Position numbers and translations under genes: made by a program
Assembly (NCBI GenBank): GCA_903813345.2
Contig: CAIIXF020000001.1
Span: 46,887,885 to 46,951,884, forward strand
Reading direction: 5' to 3'
DNA length: 64,000 nucleotides
Source of the DNA: Owenia fusiformis
Lineage: Eukaryota > Annelida > Polychaeta > Sabellida > Oweniidae
Shown here: piece after piece, positions 1-47,331 of the stretch
How positions within the stretch are numbered: the first letter of the stretch is position 1
Layout: the number at the start of each line of letters is the position of its first letter
The notes under the pieces: generated by a model
What the model was told of the DNA's origin: nothing
What the model saw: only the letters and a program-made list of their open reading frames with translations
The model's database searches: none

Positions 1-675
1 CATGTTTTTCTGTAAACATTGTGACGTCATATTTCCCATAATTCACAAGTGTAGTACAGTAACATACGCGGTCAATAATATGATATCCCATGATGCACAA
101 GTGAGGTACAGGCAAAAATGTTGACCGCTAATTGACCAATCAGATGCGAGTATTTACACTGAGGTACTAACAATAAAACCTGTATTGTCCTATCACTTGG
201 TTGATCTGAACTCCCAAACTGAACACATTTTCGGTCCATTCTGGCTCCCTTGTTAAAAAACCTTGAAATGTGAACACATCTCAATTTTGACAGTTAACAA
301 TCATATTTAAAATAAATTACATAGACTATTCATTTTGAATAATGTTTTAAACTAGTTTATCGCTATGGATATCATTATAGAGTCCAAACAATGCAGAATA
401 AAATATCATTGTAATTTGCAAATCGTAGTCAATAAAGCTATAACTACTTTCAAATGTGCTCATATATTTTCAATATATTTTAAACCCGCAATAAGAACCT
501 TGAAATGTGAACATCTCTTTATCAGAACGCTCGTAGTCGTTCCCAGCGGCGTTCGGATTAGACCGGTTTAAGTGTAGGAGTAATTACTCTGGCTATAGAC
601 ATTTCTCATCTCATCTAATTGTCAGTACTTCATGGTTAATACCTAGCGTGGCTGATTGCTGCCATATATGTCGAA
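1..675. other. non-coding left edge
   Basis: No coding exon, RNA gene or clear mobile element was recognised. The open frames here are short and show no family resemblance. The segment ends where the 21-bp minisatellite begins. Confidence 0.5.
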
Positions 676-1628
676 TATGATGTCAAGAGTGTCCTGATTG
701 ATGTCTACTATGTCCTGTTTAATACCCAATGTATCCTATTCGATGCCTAGTGTGTCCTGTTTGATGCCTACTGTGTCCTGTTTGATGCAGAGTGTGTCCT
801 GTTTGTTGCCTACTTTGTCCTGTTTGATGCCTACTGTTTCCTCTGGTGCCCATTGTGTCCTGGCTGATTTCTAGTATGTCCTGTTTATGCCTAGTGTGTC
901 CTGTTTGTTGCCTAGTTTGTCCTGTTTGATGCCTACTGTGTCCTATGTGGTGCCGTGTGTCCTGGTTGATTTCTAGTATGTCCTGTTTAATGCCTCGTGT
1001 GTCCTGTTTGATGCCTAGTGTGTCCTGTATGATGCATAGTGTGTCCTGTTTGATGCCTAGTGTGTCCTGTTTAATGCCTCGTGTGTCCTGTTTGATGCCT
1101 AGTGTGTCCTGTATGATGCATAGTGTGTCCTGTTTGATGCCTAGTGTGTCCTGTTTGATGTCTAGTGTGTCCTGTTTGATGTCTACTATGTCATGTTTGA
1201 TGCAGAGTGTGTCCTGTTTGTTGCCTACTTTGTCCTGTTTGATGCCTACTGTTTCCTCTGGTGCCCATTGTGTCCTGGCTGATTTCTAGTATGTCCTGTT
1301 TATGCCTAGTGTGTCCTGTTTGATACTTAGTGTAACCTGGTTGATGCCAAGTGTTAATTCTGTTTTATGCCCATTGTATCCTGTTTGATGCTTAGGGTGT
1401 CCTGGCTGCTGCCTAGTGTGACCTCTTTTATGCCTAGTATGCTCTGTTTGATGCCTAGTGTGTCTTGTTTGATGTCCAGTGTTACCTCTTTGATGCCTAA
1501 TGTGTCCTGTTTGATGACTAGTGCATCCTGTTTGATACCCAGGGTGCCCTGGTTGATCCATATTGTTACTTAGTTACTACTAGTTGATGCTTAGTATGTC
1601 TTTTTGTTGATGCCGTATGTGTTCTTCT
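676..1628. repeat. 21-bp minisatellite array
   Basis: Degenerate tandem copies of a 21-base unit, close to TGTCCTGTTTGATGCCTAGT plus G, fill this block. Because 21 is a multiple of three, the array stays open on both strands and yields spurious repeat peptides (VSCLMPS-like on +). There is a higher-order layer: the stretch starting at 784 (GATGCAGAGTGTGTCC onward) recurs at 1199, an offset of 415 bases, and includes the same irregular units. This is a simple satellite-type repeat and not a gene. Confidence 0.9.
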
Positions 1629-4600
1629 TGTAGAAACCTATACCTGACATATATACGTTATGCCCCAAACCAATTTTGATGTTCCGTAAAATGAATTAAA
1701 TCAAATAAAAATAACCTATGGAGACTATCAATAGATGTCAGATTGAGTTTGTTCGTCTTCATTAACTTATGTTTCACATGAAAATCACATACATGATACA
1801 TGGTTATATTACATAATAATACAGTATGCAACACAGAATTATGAAGAAACAAACTAATTTGAATATGAGATGCAGAAGTGCATTCTCAAATTAAATTAGA
1901 GTTAAACCTGAATAAGTTGAAGGGCATTGGTTCTGCCAAAAGTGTTCCACTTGTGAGGTGTTCCAGTTACAGAAGTAATGATGTCACTGGGATATAAAGA
2001 GCAGAGAGTTTTTTCATCCTCCATTTTCTTGATCATCTAGCTGTGCTGACTGAGTATCAAATTAATCCTCTTTGATTTTGAAGTCATGTGGTCGTCTTGG
2101 TGTATCATTATTAGTATGATTCTACTTCCATGGAAGACACCATTAATAATCTGATTGAAAGAAACTGACCTTCTTATCTTGCCTTCTCATGATTATGCCA
2201 TTTTAGTCCCAGGCATTTTAATCTTGGTTCTAACTCGAATTCTCTATAATTTGGTATAATACTGGATGTCAAAATGTGTGGTATTGTAGCCCAACTCATT
2301 AGCCTAAATAAGTTTGAAAATGTTATTTTCCACAAAATAGATTTTTTCGCTGGAAAATGACGTTATTTTCCCGGGAAAATATTTTTATACTATACGCAAT
2401 GTATACGCAATGTATACACAATGTACAAAGGGTAGTCAATTGGTGTGAATCACAACCTTTTTACCCCTTTTTTCTAAAGTATGAAATTAGTCAAATGAAC
2501 ACGACTACAAGGCCAATAAGGGTTATTGGATTTGCTTCATAAAGCTAATATACATTGTAGAAAAATTAGCTTTGGAAACAGCGCCTGAGGCAGATAGAAA
2601 AACAAAAGCACTGCGCATCTGATTAATAAAGAAATGTCATTGATTTCCCATCCAGGTTCCGACTTTCCCCAGGTACGTCTTAAGTCGTTATTTCAATATG
2701 ATCAATCCGCAAGGGAAACCTAATATAATAGTGATTATCCACAATCACAATATTTAGTTGCACATGTCATATGTTATTCTATATTCCATGGATATCCTAT
2801 AGAGCTATTAAATGTGAAGATGTCGTTGCATGTTTAGACATACATTTATCCCAAAACCCATCAAAATGTCGAGAAATGGTAATCTCAAAGCTAAACATTA
2901 GATTATATTTGAAATAGATACATAATCGTATCATTCCTATCGGATTAACTGTAAATAAATTCGAGTACTATGCCAAAAGATGACCACCGTGTAACACGCA
3001 AAATAAACGTTCGCTGTTTAAGTGTATGGCTATTTTGCATGTTTATAATACAGTGATGTTGAGCAGAGTAAAATGACGCTATTCGTCCCTGGGTTTAAAT
3101 ATATTTTGATGAAGTCTGCTAGTACTTTCATTAACAGGGGGCAGTTTTCTTTTCAAAATTTTAATTTAGAAAAAATGTTTGTTATTTTCCATGAAATATA
3201 TAAATCTTGAAGAAGTCAATCCATTTTTGACAGTTGAGTCCTTTACTACCACGTCATTATTTTTCACCCGGCATCCATGTACTTCATAATTCTACCTTTC
3301 CCAGAAACGCAGAAAGCAACATAAACAGTGAGTTAGATGTTAGTTAAAAATATAATGCAAAGTTAAGACAAAATTCCTTGAACTTACAATCAACAATATC
3401 AAGATCCGTTTTCTTAATAAATGTGCACAAGTGCGAGAATGTGTTAAGGTGTGAGAATGTGTTAAGTCAAATAGAGGGGGGGGGGGCACAGAGGCTTGCG
3501 GCTAGACTATCATGTTTAAAACCAGTGAACCTTTACAAACAGGGCAGGTCTTCGTCAATTTGTGTCATGTTTTTTTGATGAAGGAACGGAAATCCTTATT
3601 TGCCTTAACGGTTATTACGAGTACGAATTGACTGGGGTATAAACTAAATTAAATATAATATTAAATCGGCGCAGGCCCATGGTCAGCATTGTGGCAATTA
3701 CATCCACCAGTATTTGCCTAAAAGCATTTGATAACCGCATCCCCGAGAGTGCCCGAACGAATGGTCAGTACGTGCGTATGAATCGAAACATTTGATCCTG
3801 ACATTTCTCAAGCATGATTTCATGTAGGTGTTCTGTCACTTATTGACCCATGCACTATGGACAATCAATTCCCAGAACCTGAAGATCAATCTATATTTGA
3901 TTGATTTATTTTTACTGAGCAACGACTTGCTATAGTGAAATACTTAACGTCGTGGGACCAATGCGGCCGCTTATGTACTCTATCATGCACAACAAGGGAG
4001 TTGAACCATGTCACGAGTAAATTGAACATCGTTGGCCATACGCATTCTGACTTTTTAAGTCACAAAATAAACCCCAGAATAGACCTTTCCGACGACATAT
4101 ACGACCGTGATTGATGATCGAAAGTAAAAACAATAGCAATATACGGGCAATCAGTCTCTCACAAATTCTAGGAGGCAACGCAGGAGTTTCTCTTGAAGGG
4201 AACGAATGGTCGTGATCGGCATACCGAACAAGTGGAACGATCTCATTTGAAGCACAAATATTTGGAAATTCAAGAATAATGTTTAAAAAAGAATGTAACT
4301 AAGACAATTGCTAATAATCAAATAGGAAACTTCAAGGACGTTAGTGTTATATATTTGTTTAAATAATTGTTAAATAATTTCTGGTCTCTCCGTAAAAGGT
4401 TGAAAAGCAATATGGTCACTTTAATTGTGGTTTTCTTCGGGTTTACTGCCTGATGTTTCCGGAAATATGTATGTCTAAATTCATAAGATCGTAATTAGCC
4501 ATCGGTAACGTATTATACAAATGAACGCCGGGTACTTGTTTCATGATACAGCCATCTGGATTTATGAGAATTTGTTGCATCGCAAATGACTGTAGTGCAG

Positions 4601-6228
4601 GGACGTGAAAGGACTATTGCAGAAGAGATATAATGTTTATTGCTTCAGGGATAGGAATATACGATTACTAATGTAAGATCACATCATAACTGATTGCAAT
4701 ATTCATAATGGTACTTTAGAAACTAAACATGTTACACTTAAATTAGCTATAAGTGCTAGTTAGGGAATTACAAGTGGAATTGATTTAACGACTAGTAGCA
4801 CCTTTCATGGGAGGTATATACATCTTTCGCTCGAGTGGATCCCCGATAAGAGGATAACACGGGTGTTTGGATTTATTTGGTTATCGGATGGATTAAGGAA
4901 GGATTACATTAATGAGTAATTTCATAGAAAGTGACAATGGATTTTTTGTTAAGTTTTGCAGTCGTCGGGTAGCACTAAGCATGATCAAAAATGCCTGTTG
5001 CGATACACAATAGAAACCCATGTAGCAGGAGAAAAAGGTGGGTGATTTTAAATAACTGCGCGAGTTGATCATAGAAATGAATGGTGGGGTGTGCGTTATA
5101 TGGGAACTGTGGCATCAAGCAAAGATAAAACACGCATAAAAAACAGTGTTCGAAACCGTATACTTTGACCGTAAGATTATTTCAAGAACTCCTTTCTAAA
5201 CTGTAAAGCACATAAAGTGTTAACGTATTTTGACTTAATCATCACATCGAATATGACGAATATGCTTTCTACCATCACTTTTGCAACAGTCTCCATTGGA
5301 TTGGAATGTTTTGCTGCATTCGTTAGTACAATGGCAAATGAAATGTCTGAATTTCATCTACTATCTGACCTAATGCAGATTAACTGCTGTGAAAAAATTA
5401 TTCATTCAACAAATCAACAAATGTGTTGGTCAATTAGTTATTTTTGAAATTGGCGATTGGATAAAGTTTGAATGAAATTTTATAAAAGTCATTTCATAAT
5501 CTTTTACATTTACAATTACATTTTTGGACTTTTAGACATCGTTAAATGTGACACCAATGTAAAACTTATCAAATAGATTTGAAACTAAATAATTATTTTT
5601 ATGTAACCATCATTCAGTTAATCATTATAGGTGGTGTATATAAGATAACCCCTTCTGGAACTGGATAAGGTGACCTTGTAACATTCCACACACACTATGA
5701 ATGTAATGTCTACTTGGTCTATAGTTCCATATATTTTCACAGAAACTTTAATTGTAAAAAAGTAATATTCATTGGAAAAACACCTTTTTGATCATTAAAA
5801 AACAAAATGGCTTTATAGTACAGGTTACATACGTTTGATTAATCTCTCCGAATCAATAAATCTAAGTTGATGAATGTCCTCTCATCCATTCTAGATTTCG
5901 AAAATGATGCGACTAAACCTCATTTATGAAATTTCCAAATGAACTATTGAGTCGAGAGCTCATATTGAGTTGAGTTGAGCAAGTTGAGCAATGTATATCA
6001 CTCGCTCAGCAATTCCCGGGAATTTCGTTTTTTGATAAAAGCTATGGAATTTGGAATGAGTTAAAAAAAATGTTAATAACTTTACATTGAGATAAGATAT
6101 TCATGTATGAATTGTAGTTATAATTTGTAGTTATTACATGAGGGTTCCATAACATTTAATGCATACTCCATAATCTACTTATCTTCATAATTACTAAGTA
6201 TAGGATAAATCAGTTATTAAATGTTCGA

Positions 6229-6332
6229 TTTTTGATACAGGGTATATCCCTCGGTAAATACAATACATCAACCATCGGTCCCTCCAGTCCATCGGGTTTT
6301 GTATTTCGCTCAGATATACCCTGTATCAAAAA
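6229..6332. repeat. 20-bp perfect inverted repeat (hairpin)
   Basis: TTTTTGATACAGGGTATATC at 6229-6248 is repeated in inverse orientation at 6313-6332, with further inner complementarity (GTAAATACAA against TTGTATTT). It resembles the other hairpin repeats in this window (27.85 and 41.3 kb) in having pyrimidine-rich or GAGGG-type loops. It is probably a small foldback or MITE-class repeat. Confidence 0.6.
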
Positions 6333-7539
6333 CCTCCCATTAGATAACCTCTATTTATAATATTTTTTTTATGTAAACTATATTTATACTAAAATGTTTT
6401 CTCTCATATAAATGAGACATACAATACAATAACTCAAGAATGGACTAAAGAAGTTGAGATAAATGCCAATCAACAAACAAGAGACTGACGCAATGACTTC
6501 TGTAGAATTAACCTAAATACCTAAATATGCCAAAGGGGAATTTATAGATACTCTCAGACTGTTTCATGGTTGCAGTGTACCCTTAGTATTTTTTATTATT
6601 TCATTAACGCTAAGTACAACCTTAAACAAATTATTAAGGTGACGACGTATGGAGGATAACACAAAAAACGAGAGCTTATTTTTTGATTGATGGGTTGTTT
6701 AAGCTGCAATATGCTTTAGCTAATGCCCTAACATTAAACCGTTAATAAATCCGTTAAAGCTGACGATTTCAATTTCGGATGTGAAATCATGCATACATAC
6801 TACTAGGAATTATCTTACCGTCAACTGAGGATACGAAAAGTGATCTTGATATTATAAATCTGGGGATTTATATTAAGAGTACATTCTACGATTTTCTTAC
6901 ATGAGTTTAAGGAACCATTGGTTAACAAACTATTTCTTTCTGTGATATTTTCAATTGAAAATATTTTCTACGGTATCAATTATTTGATTATATATTATAT
7001 ATAATGTGGTCAATTCTCTTTATGGGAAATAGGGGACACGTATCTTCATTTAGTAATAGCATCAACTAACATTTATATATTTTGATATATATTGAATTTT
7101 CAGCATATAATCATTTTGATCCAAAAATACTAAAATGGTCACATGTTTTAAGAATATTTAATGAATAACTATAATCTAAATATAATCTACCTTACAGTTT
7201 AATTATTACTGATTTAAATCTAACGAGCAGCCTAACAAAAATTTGTTTCAATTTTAGAATATTTCTGGCTCATGTCATTCCCTTTCATGTCTATTTTCTA
7301 AAAATACCCAAACGTGCACACTTTATTTCAGGAAAACTCGAGATTCGGGAGAATTTAAACGTTTTTCACCCATTTTTGCACTTTGAATCCCTTATAACTT
7401 CACCAATTTATAACATATCGTGAATCTTTTGGGAGATATTGTGTTAGAGATTGTAAGGAATACATGTAGCTTGTAATTTTGTCACCCCCATAGATCTGAT
7501 TCTGCCGTTAATGGCCACTTTTAGCAAAATGTGTGATGT

Positions 7540-7683
7540 TATTTGGTAAAGGTAAAATGCATTTTATTGCCAAGTAAATGTCTTCAGTACTATATATTCT
7601 TTATACGTATACATCCACAAGGGTGTCATGTGAAACATTGTTGGTAATACTTATACAAGAAAATAAAGCTGAATTGAATTGAA
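7540..7683 (+). repeat. possible LINE 3' tail
   Basis: The segment ends in AATAAAGCTGAATTGAATTGAA. This is the kind of short-period TTGAA tail after AATAAA often seen at the 3' end of CR1-type LINEs in marine invertebrates. No reverse transcriptase coding was found upstream, so only a short 3' fragment could be present. Confidence 0.25.
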
Positions 7684-7891
7684 TGTCCCTCTTGAAAGTG
7701 GTATGTAATATTATACTTGACCTTCTCTACATGTATGTATTAGTACAAGGAACTTAGTAGTTATGACTTGAACGGGTCATATTTATTTGCACACTCTGTA
7801 CGAGTATATGGGTATTGTATTAGTTTATGTGTGAATTCCTTGAAACTAATAATTGAGTAAAATATCACTTAAGATATTTCTTCTTTTACAG

Positions 7892-42199
<34,308 letters not shown>

Positions 42200-44086
42200 T
42201 GTAGCGAGTTTTATATATCAACTTTCGATAACTTCATCGATATCAGGAAACTCCATGTGAATAATTAATATAACCACAAAATCAAAACACTGAAGAGGTT
42301 GTGAATTCGACAATAACGACTCAATAGTGACAGATATTGAAACAATATTGAAGTGTGAGTTGATTCCCGAATTTTGAAATAACGTCATGCCATCTTTCAA
42401 TCATATTACACCTGTAATCTATTATATTGTTATTTGTGCTGTCAACGAGTTCATTGGTGAGACAGCTCGTCTTTAGATTGCTTTAAGTTTACAAGACCGG
42501 ATGGCGTGATGTGAAGGTCACTTTTGTAAATACTGTGAAATAAGTAAGTGATATTTGTAGTAGGATAGTTCGACAAAGACGATGCTAATGAACAATGCTA
42601 GCAAATAACGAATTAATGTATTTTACTCCAAGAAATACATATCAAGAAAAACGTTATTAATGATGTAATTGGTAAACTACCACAAGGAATATCGACATCG
42701 AGGCAGATTCGACAAAATTAATGCCACTTTTATTACGATTTTATTCATGGTGAAAGTAAATATATGTGATGTATTTAACGATTCCTATATGATAAATGAG
42801 TTGTTAATGACATTGTAATGAATGGAGTTATTGGAATGTGATATATATATTGGTTTGTGTTTGACCCTTGTCTTCAAATATCTGTTTTCCGATTTGTTAT
42901 ATTATGAATTATCGTAAAAGAGACAACGAATTTCTGATTTATGGCAATATATATATTAGCTTAGATTTCATTCTGCATACTGCCAAAGACCCCAATCGTA
43001 TTTTAGTTTCGAATCCTAAAAAACATCGGTAATATGGTATGCCATAAATCATAGAATTCTAATCTCTGAACTGTTGTAGATTTACCTTCATCAAATAAAC
43101 AATCCAGAAACTGTAAAAACAAACTAAAGATCGACATGTACAGCTGTAATGTTGTTATTCACAAGTAGAATGTGTGGAAGATCATCTCCATTATATAATA
43201 GTTGATATTATATTAATATATAACATTTTTAGTGAAGAAAGTATATATATGTACAACTTAAATTTCATTTTATTATATATTTGTATAAATATAAAACTGT
43301 AATTTCGTACCTTCTGTAATGAATGAGATTTTTGTGCAGGACTTTCAGAGCCCCTCTTATTGAAAACTATTTTACACGAATATTCCAAATGTTATATTTC
43401 ATCCACAATCTTGAAATGTCCGGGTAACAAAGGCCAAACCCAAAGAACCTTTGTAAATAAAGGCTTTGAAGATCAACTACACAAAACTATCTTTACAGAG
43501 GGCTAGTGTATACTGTACAGAATCTTTAAAACAATCATAAAACACATTATTGATGTGTGTAATAAAATTCGTGATATGTGAACATGTACAATAAAAAGTT
43601 ATGTTATTCTCCAAGGAACAAATATACAATAAATAGTGATGTTACTCTCCAAGCATCAGGGAAACCCATTTTTGGAAAAAGATGCCAATACGTATACAGT
43701 CCACTGCGACCCACTAGATATTTAAAAGTGATCTGAAATTACCTTTTTAATTCTTAAATGCGATTATCTCAGTTATTTACAAAAGAACTGCCCTCACAAA
43801 TAAACATATTTCAATTACTTTAAAATCAAAATAAGATATCCGATGGAGATTAAATAGCAAAAGCATATAATTAAATATAAAAATAAAACATAAAAATATT
43901 TGACTGATATAGAAAATACGAATGCTGGTTATAACACTAATATTGGCATATAATCAATAAATAGCCATATTGTCGTTATACATTATGATATTTTATATAT
44001 TTCTCAGGATACCCAGTCCCTAGGTATTTAATACAGTCCCCTAGTTTGTTACAGGTATGTTGTTACATTGACCGTTATCAGTTGAC
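42200..44086. other. 3' flanks of the convergent M13 and CARD genes
   Basis: AT-rich, no coding recognised. It lies between the stop of the plus-strand peptidase gene and the 3' end of the minus-strand CARD gene, so it should hold both 3' untranslated regions. Confidence 0.5.
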
Positions 44087-44092
44087 TTTATT
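44087..44092 (-). terminator. poly(A) signal of CARD gene
   Basis: AATAAA on the minus strand (TTTATT on plus), 83 bases after the CARD-gene stop codon. Confidence 0.5.
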
Positions 44093-44174
44093 AGAATCCA
44101 AACATAGCAGTTTACACATTCAGTGTCCCAAGGAAAAATATCTGTGTACTGAAGACATATGAGTCAATATGATT

Positions 44175-45727
44175 TCAAACATCAACCGTAACAACAGGGT
44201 GCTTTTGTTCTGCCTCTGGCTTTTCATGCTCCTCGCTAACATTAGTTGGAGTTTGTTCCGGTACCTTTGCACCATGGCGTCTGGGATCAACACGTATAGG
44301 TTTTAGTGGAATTGATTTATTCGCCCGTTCATAAAGCCGTTTGAACGTATCTCTTTCACTTTCAATTGCTGTCACTATCTGTTTAAATGATTTTAGTTCG
44401 TTATCTCTAATTTTTATAATCTCTTCTTTTTGAGATGTCTTCCTCTTTTCATTCAAAATCGCTTCCGATAGCTGAAGTTCTAGTTCTGTGTATGCTTTAA
44501 GTTCTCTACTAAAGTCTCTTAGTAGAACAACCGTTCTTTGGTTACCAGCTGCTCGATAATCATATTTCATTTTGGTAGACTGATGGTTATTAATGGCAGA
44601 CGACCGGTGAGTACTTGTATCTCCATGGCTTTCCTGACCTGCTGATAATGGTCTCGAGCGTCTTGACAGCTTAAGATTGCTTGTAAGTGACACAATGCGT
44701 TCAGTTATTGTTCTATGCATTTGATCTAATATTTTCACAAGATCATCATTGTTTCTTTGGTCGAGTGATTTGGCTATTTGAGACGCTCGCTCAGCAATTT
44801 TGCGCTCTTCTTGTGCAGAGTGCATACTATTATCTGTTTGGACACCCTTGCTGGTTTTCTTCTTGGGTACAACTGTTTCTGATTCATTTAACGGCCGTGA
44901 TCGATTACCTGTCACTAAAGGTTTGTTAGCATTTAATCCCCGTCCCTTACTAGAACGTTTCAATCGATTTGCATACGAGTGGAAATTGGAATCAATCTCC
45001 ATAAGACGTTCCAACAAAATATTCTTGAGCCCAACTTTGCTAGGGATACTGGTTTTCGCTCCAAATGTTTGATTCCTTCTTACTGGCCGTACTCTAGATT
45101 GGTACTTAAAGCTAGTTTCTTTTCCCGCCACCAATAACTTAGTTCCATATTGTGGATTTGTCTCTGATTTTAAACCCTCTTTAATTTCTTTCAAAAGTTT
45201 CTCCGATATTTGTACACAAGTGCGGAAATCCGATGTTTTGATGTATTCCCCACCAGTTGAGATTTTTGCAACGGGCCGCCGTGTGACAACAGAGGTCTCT
45301 TGCAGTTTTCTACCACTATAGTTGTATTTGCTATGAATACCTAGAGATATATTAACAGAATGATCCGTTGTGTTATTTGGTTGCGTTGATTCTGCTCGAC
45401 CAGGAAAGGCTTTCTTTTTGGGGAAATACGATCTCCTACCTACGTCTAGTACCGAACGTATGGTAGAGTCCACAGTCTCTATTTTTCGAAGCATGTCTAT
45501 GTTCGCTTTTGCAATCTTCAAACAATCCTCGTGGAGTCGATCCAAGATTTGTTCACAATTTTCTAATTGTTTAATGGTGGATTCCGTAATGTTTTGAAAT
45601 TGCAGCAGAACTCTTGTTGACGATGCATTGCCATTTTCAGGATCTGCAATGCCATGCTTTAACTCAGAGACCTCCGATTTTAAATGGCTCTTGATTTCAT
45701 GGAATTGGAGCTGCAAGGAACTCTGAT
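44175..45727 (-). CDS. CARD gene exon 3 (long terminal exon)
   Basis: 1553 nt carrying residues 109-625. It begins after acceptor TCATTGTAG; the first two bases complete a Tyr codon from exon 2. The segment includes the basic linker and the C-terminal coiled coil and ends HPVVTVDV before TGA. Confidence 0.92.
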
Positions 45728-47331
45728 CTACAATGACATAACAATATTTGATCAGACAATGGTATCAGATCTAAAATATCTATACAGTAATTGTATATTT
45801 GATGAATACTTTTGTTTCCTGGTTCAAAAGTTTGACAACATCTGTTCTTATAAGTTCGCAAACTAGAAGTCACCAAAATAGAATGAAATAATTTGACCAA
45901 CTAATGCCAGGCTATAGTATTATACATCCGGTTATATACAGTTATAATTATAAGGCATATTATCACACGAAGTCGTTCAAAAATGAGAATTTCTTCTGTG
46001 TGTCAGTTTTTCATCAAATAGGCATCATAATTTCGATAAAATTATTCCGAGTATAGACGAAACATGCCACCTTTACTACTGGATTGTACACCTGAGTTTG
46101 TTCCATGATACACTCTGTCTACACAAGAAATTTCAAGAATAGAGAAGAATTAAGATATAATTCTAAATGTGTTGTACACTGGATTCAACACTTACAATGA
46201 GATATCACATCAACTTCTGACTTCCCTCCCATAAGCAACACGGCGAGGTCTTCCTGGCCTGATTGTCTCAGCGATTCAATGAACGCAAAGCTAGCATTGG
46301 GTTTGTCCCTGTCTGGTAGTATCTTCAAAATGGTCCTCACTCGGTCTGTCTGGGATTCGTATCTCTAAAAATAACAAAAACATATTTTGAACATACGTTG
46401 AAAGGAGAAAGGAGAAAGTTAGTATTTGCTCAAGTAATTGATTAATGGATAATATAATTTGTCCAAATATTTTTTCATAGTCTTGTCAGTTAAAATGATA
46501 CAAATGCAGCTACTTAACTCATAGCTCAATTAATTTCTCATTTCTCAGGAATTAATTAAATGTTTTTGATGTAACCTTGACCATACGATCGACTGATCAA
46601 GTTTCACTTAGACGTATATTGTTGGGAAATGCACTGGTGTTTGTGAAGTGCCCATGTAACAGATACCCTTTGCATTCGTTTGACTTCACTTCTTAAAAGA
46701 GAGCTTCGTCTTCACTCTTTCAAACTAAAATAAACCTGTGAACTCACCGCGCCAATCAGTGTTCGTCGGCCAAATTTGACCGACGTTCTTTATATGGCCA
46801 TTCCTTCTGACGTCATCGTTGAGCCCGGAATTGACCAATGACATGCGCATATTTAATTAGAACGCATTTGGCGTATGTTTTCAAGCTCGCTGATTGGTGT
46901 AAGGTCAGCGCGTAGGTCAAAAGTGATTTACCTAAACTGTCACCGGTACAAGGCGGTACCCGTCGTGGGGGCGGGGCTACTAAACTGTAATATGGTCTCT
47001 ACTAGGCAGAGTGTAGTTTAACTAGACTCTGCACGCAGGGTATGTAACAGAGTATAATGAAATGATTTTTAATTGCTACACATTACCCAGTGTAGAGTGT
47101 AAGCCGATGGGAGTACAGAGAGAGAGCCAAGTAAGCTCAACAATCGATGATGTCATTCACAAAATATTGACTGACCTGAAATTGCAGCAATTCTGATGGA
47201 GAGAGCAGGTGACTCTTCGTCAAATATGTAAGGAATCGTGTGTTAACATCCAACTGTTGAGTTAGATCAAACGCGTGTTTGTCTATAAGCTCTCTTAGTT
47301 TTTCCACCGTATCTACGCCAGTCGAACCCAT
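44175..47331 (-). CDS. CARD and coiled-coil protein, 3 exons, 625 aa
   Basis: Joined from 47176-47331, 46196-46364 and 44175-45727 on the minus strand; GT-AG introns and phases agree and give 1878 nt including stop. Residues about 8-105 form a CARD: VEKLRELIDKHAFDLTQQL, LLSPSELLQFQ, then TDRVRTILKILPDRDKP and FIESLRQSGQEDLAVLL, which follow the six-helix pattern of caspase-recruitment domains. About 113-190 has amphipathic charged segments. About 190-510 is low-complexity, basic and Ser-rich with no recognised domain. About 512-580 is strongly heptad-like (ELKAYTELELQLSEAILNEK and following) and should be a coiled coil. A CARD plus coiled coil suggests a cytoplasmic scaffold in caspase or immune-type signalling; the partner is unknown and I do not recognise an orthologue. 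Confidence 0.9.
46196..46364 (-). CDS. CARD gene exon 2
   Basis: 169 nt, not in any long ORF. Encodes RYESQTDRVRTILKILPDR and AFIESLRQSGQEDLAVLL, the second half of the CARD with the typical helix 4-6 pattern. Acceptor TTTTTAG, donor GTAAGT. Confidence 0.88.
46372..47175. other. CARD gene intron 1
   Basis: About 0.8 kb between the two CARD exons. A GC-richer stretch lies at 46740-46985 (CGGTACAAGGCGGTACCCGT and similar). No coding was seen. Confidence 0.4.
47176..47331 (-). CDS. CARD gene exon 1
   Basis: 52 codons from ATG (47329-47331), encoding the first three CARD helices (KLRELIDKHAFDL, NTRFLTYLTKSHLLS). Donor CAG/GTCAGT, phase 0. The longer minus-strand ORF runs on into the intron. Confidence 0.9.

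Larger units (their letters stand above)
1629..7891. other. 6.2 kb without recognised exons
   Basis: No exon with family resemblance was found. The missing first coding exon of the M13 peptidase gene may lie here or further left. Exon 2 begins with the third base of a codon, so that exon must end after two bases of a codon. Small features seen are three tandem copies of an 11-base GCAATGTATAC-like unit near 2396-2425, a G-run near 3475-3485, a perfect hairpin at 6229-6332 and a possible LINE tail near 7540-7683. Confidence 0.4.

Noticed and set aside
945-1573. Open frames of 68-114 codons on both strands, repetitive VSCLMPS-like protein
   Set aside because: Product of a 21-bp tandem repeat, which stays open by arithmetic. 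No splice or start context.
2632-2673. ATG followed by CAG/GTACGT as a first coding exon of the M13 gene
   Set aside because: A strong donor, but it ends in phase 0, while exon 2 needs an upstream exon that ends after two bases of a codon.
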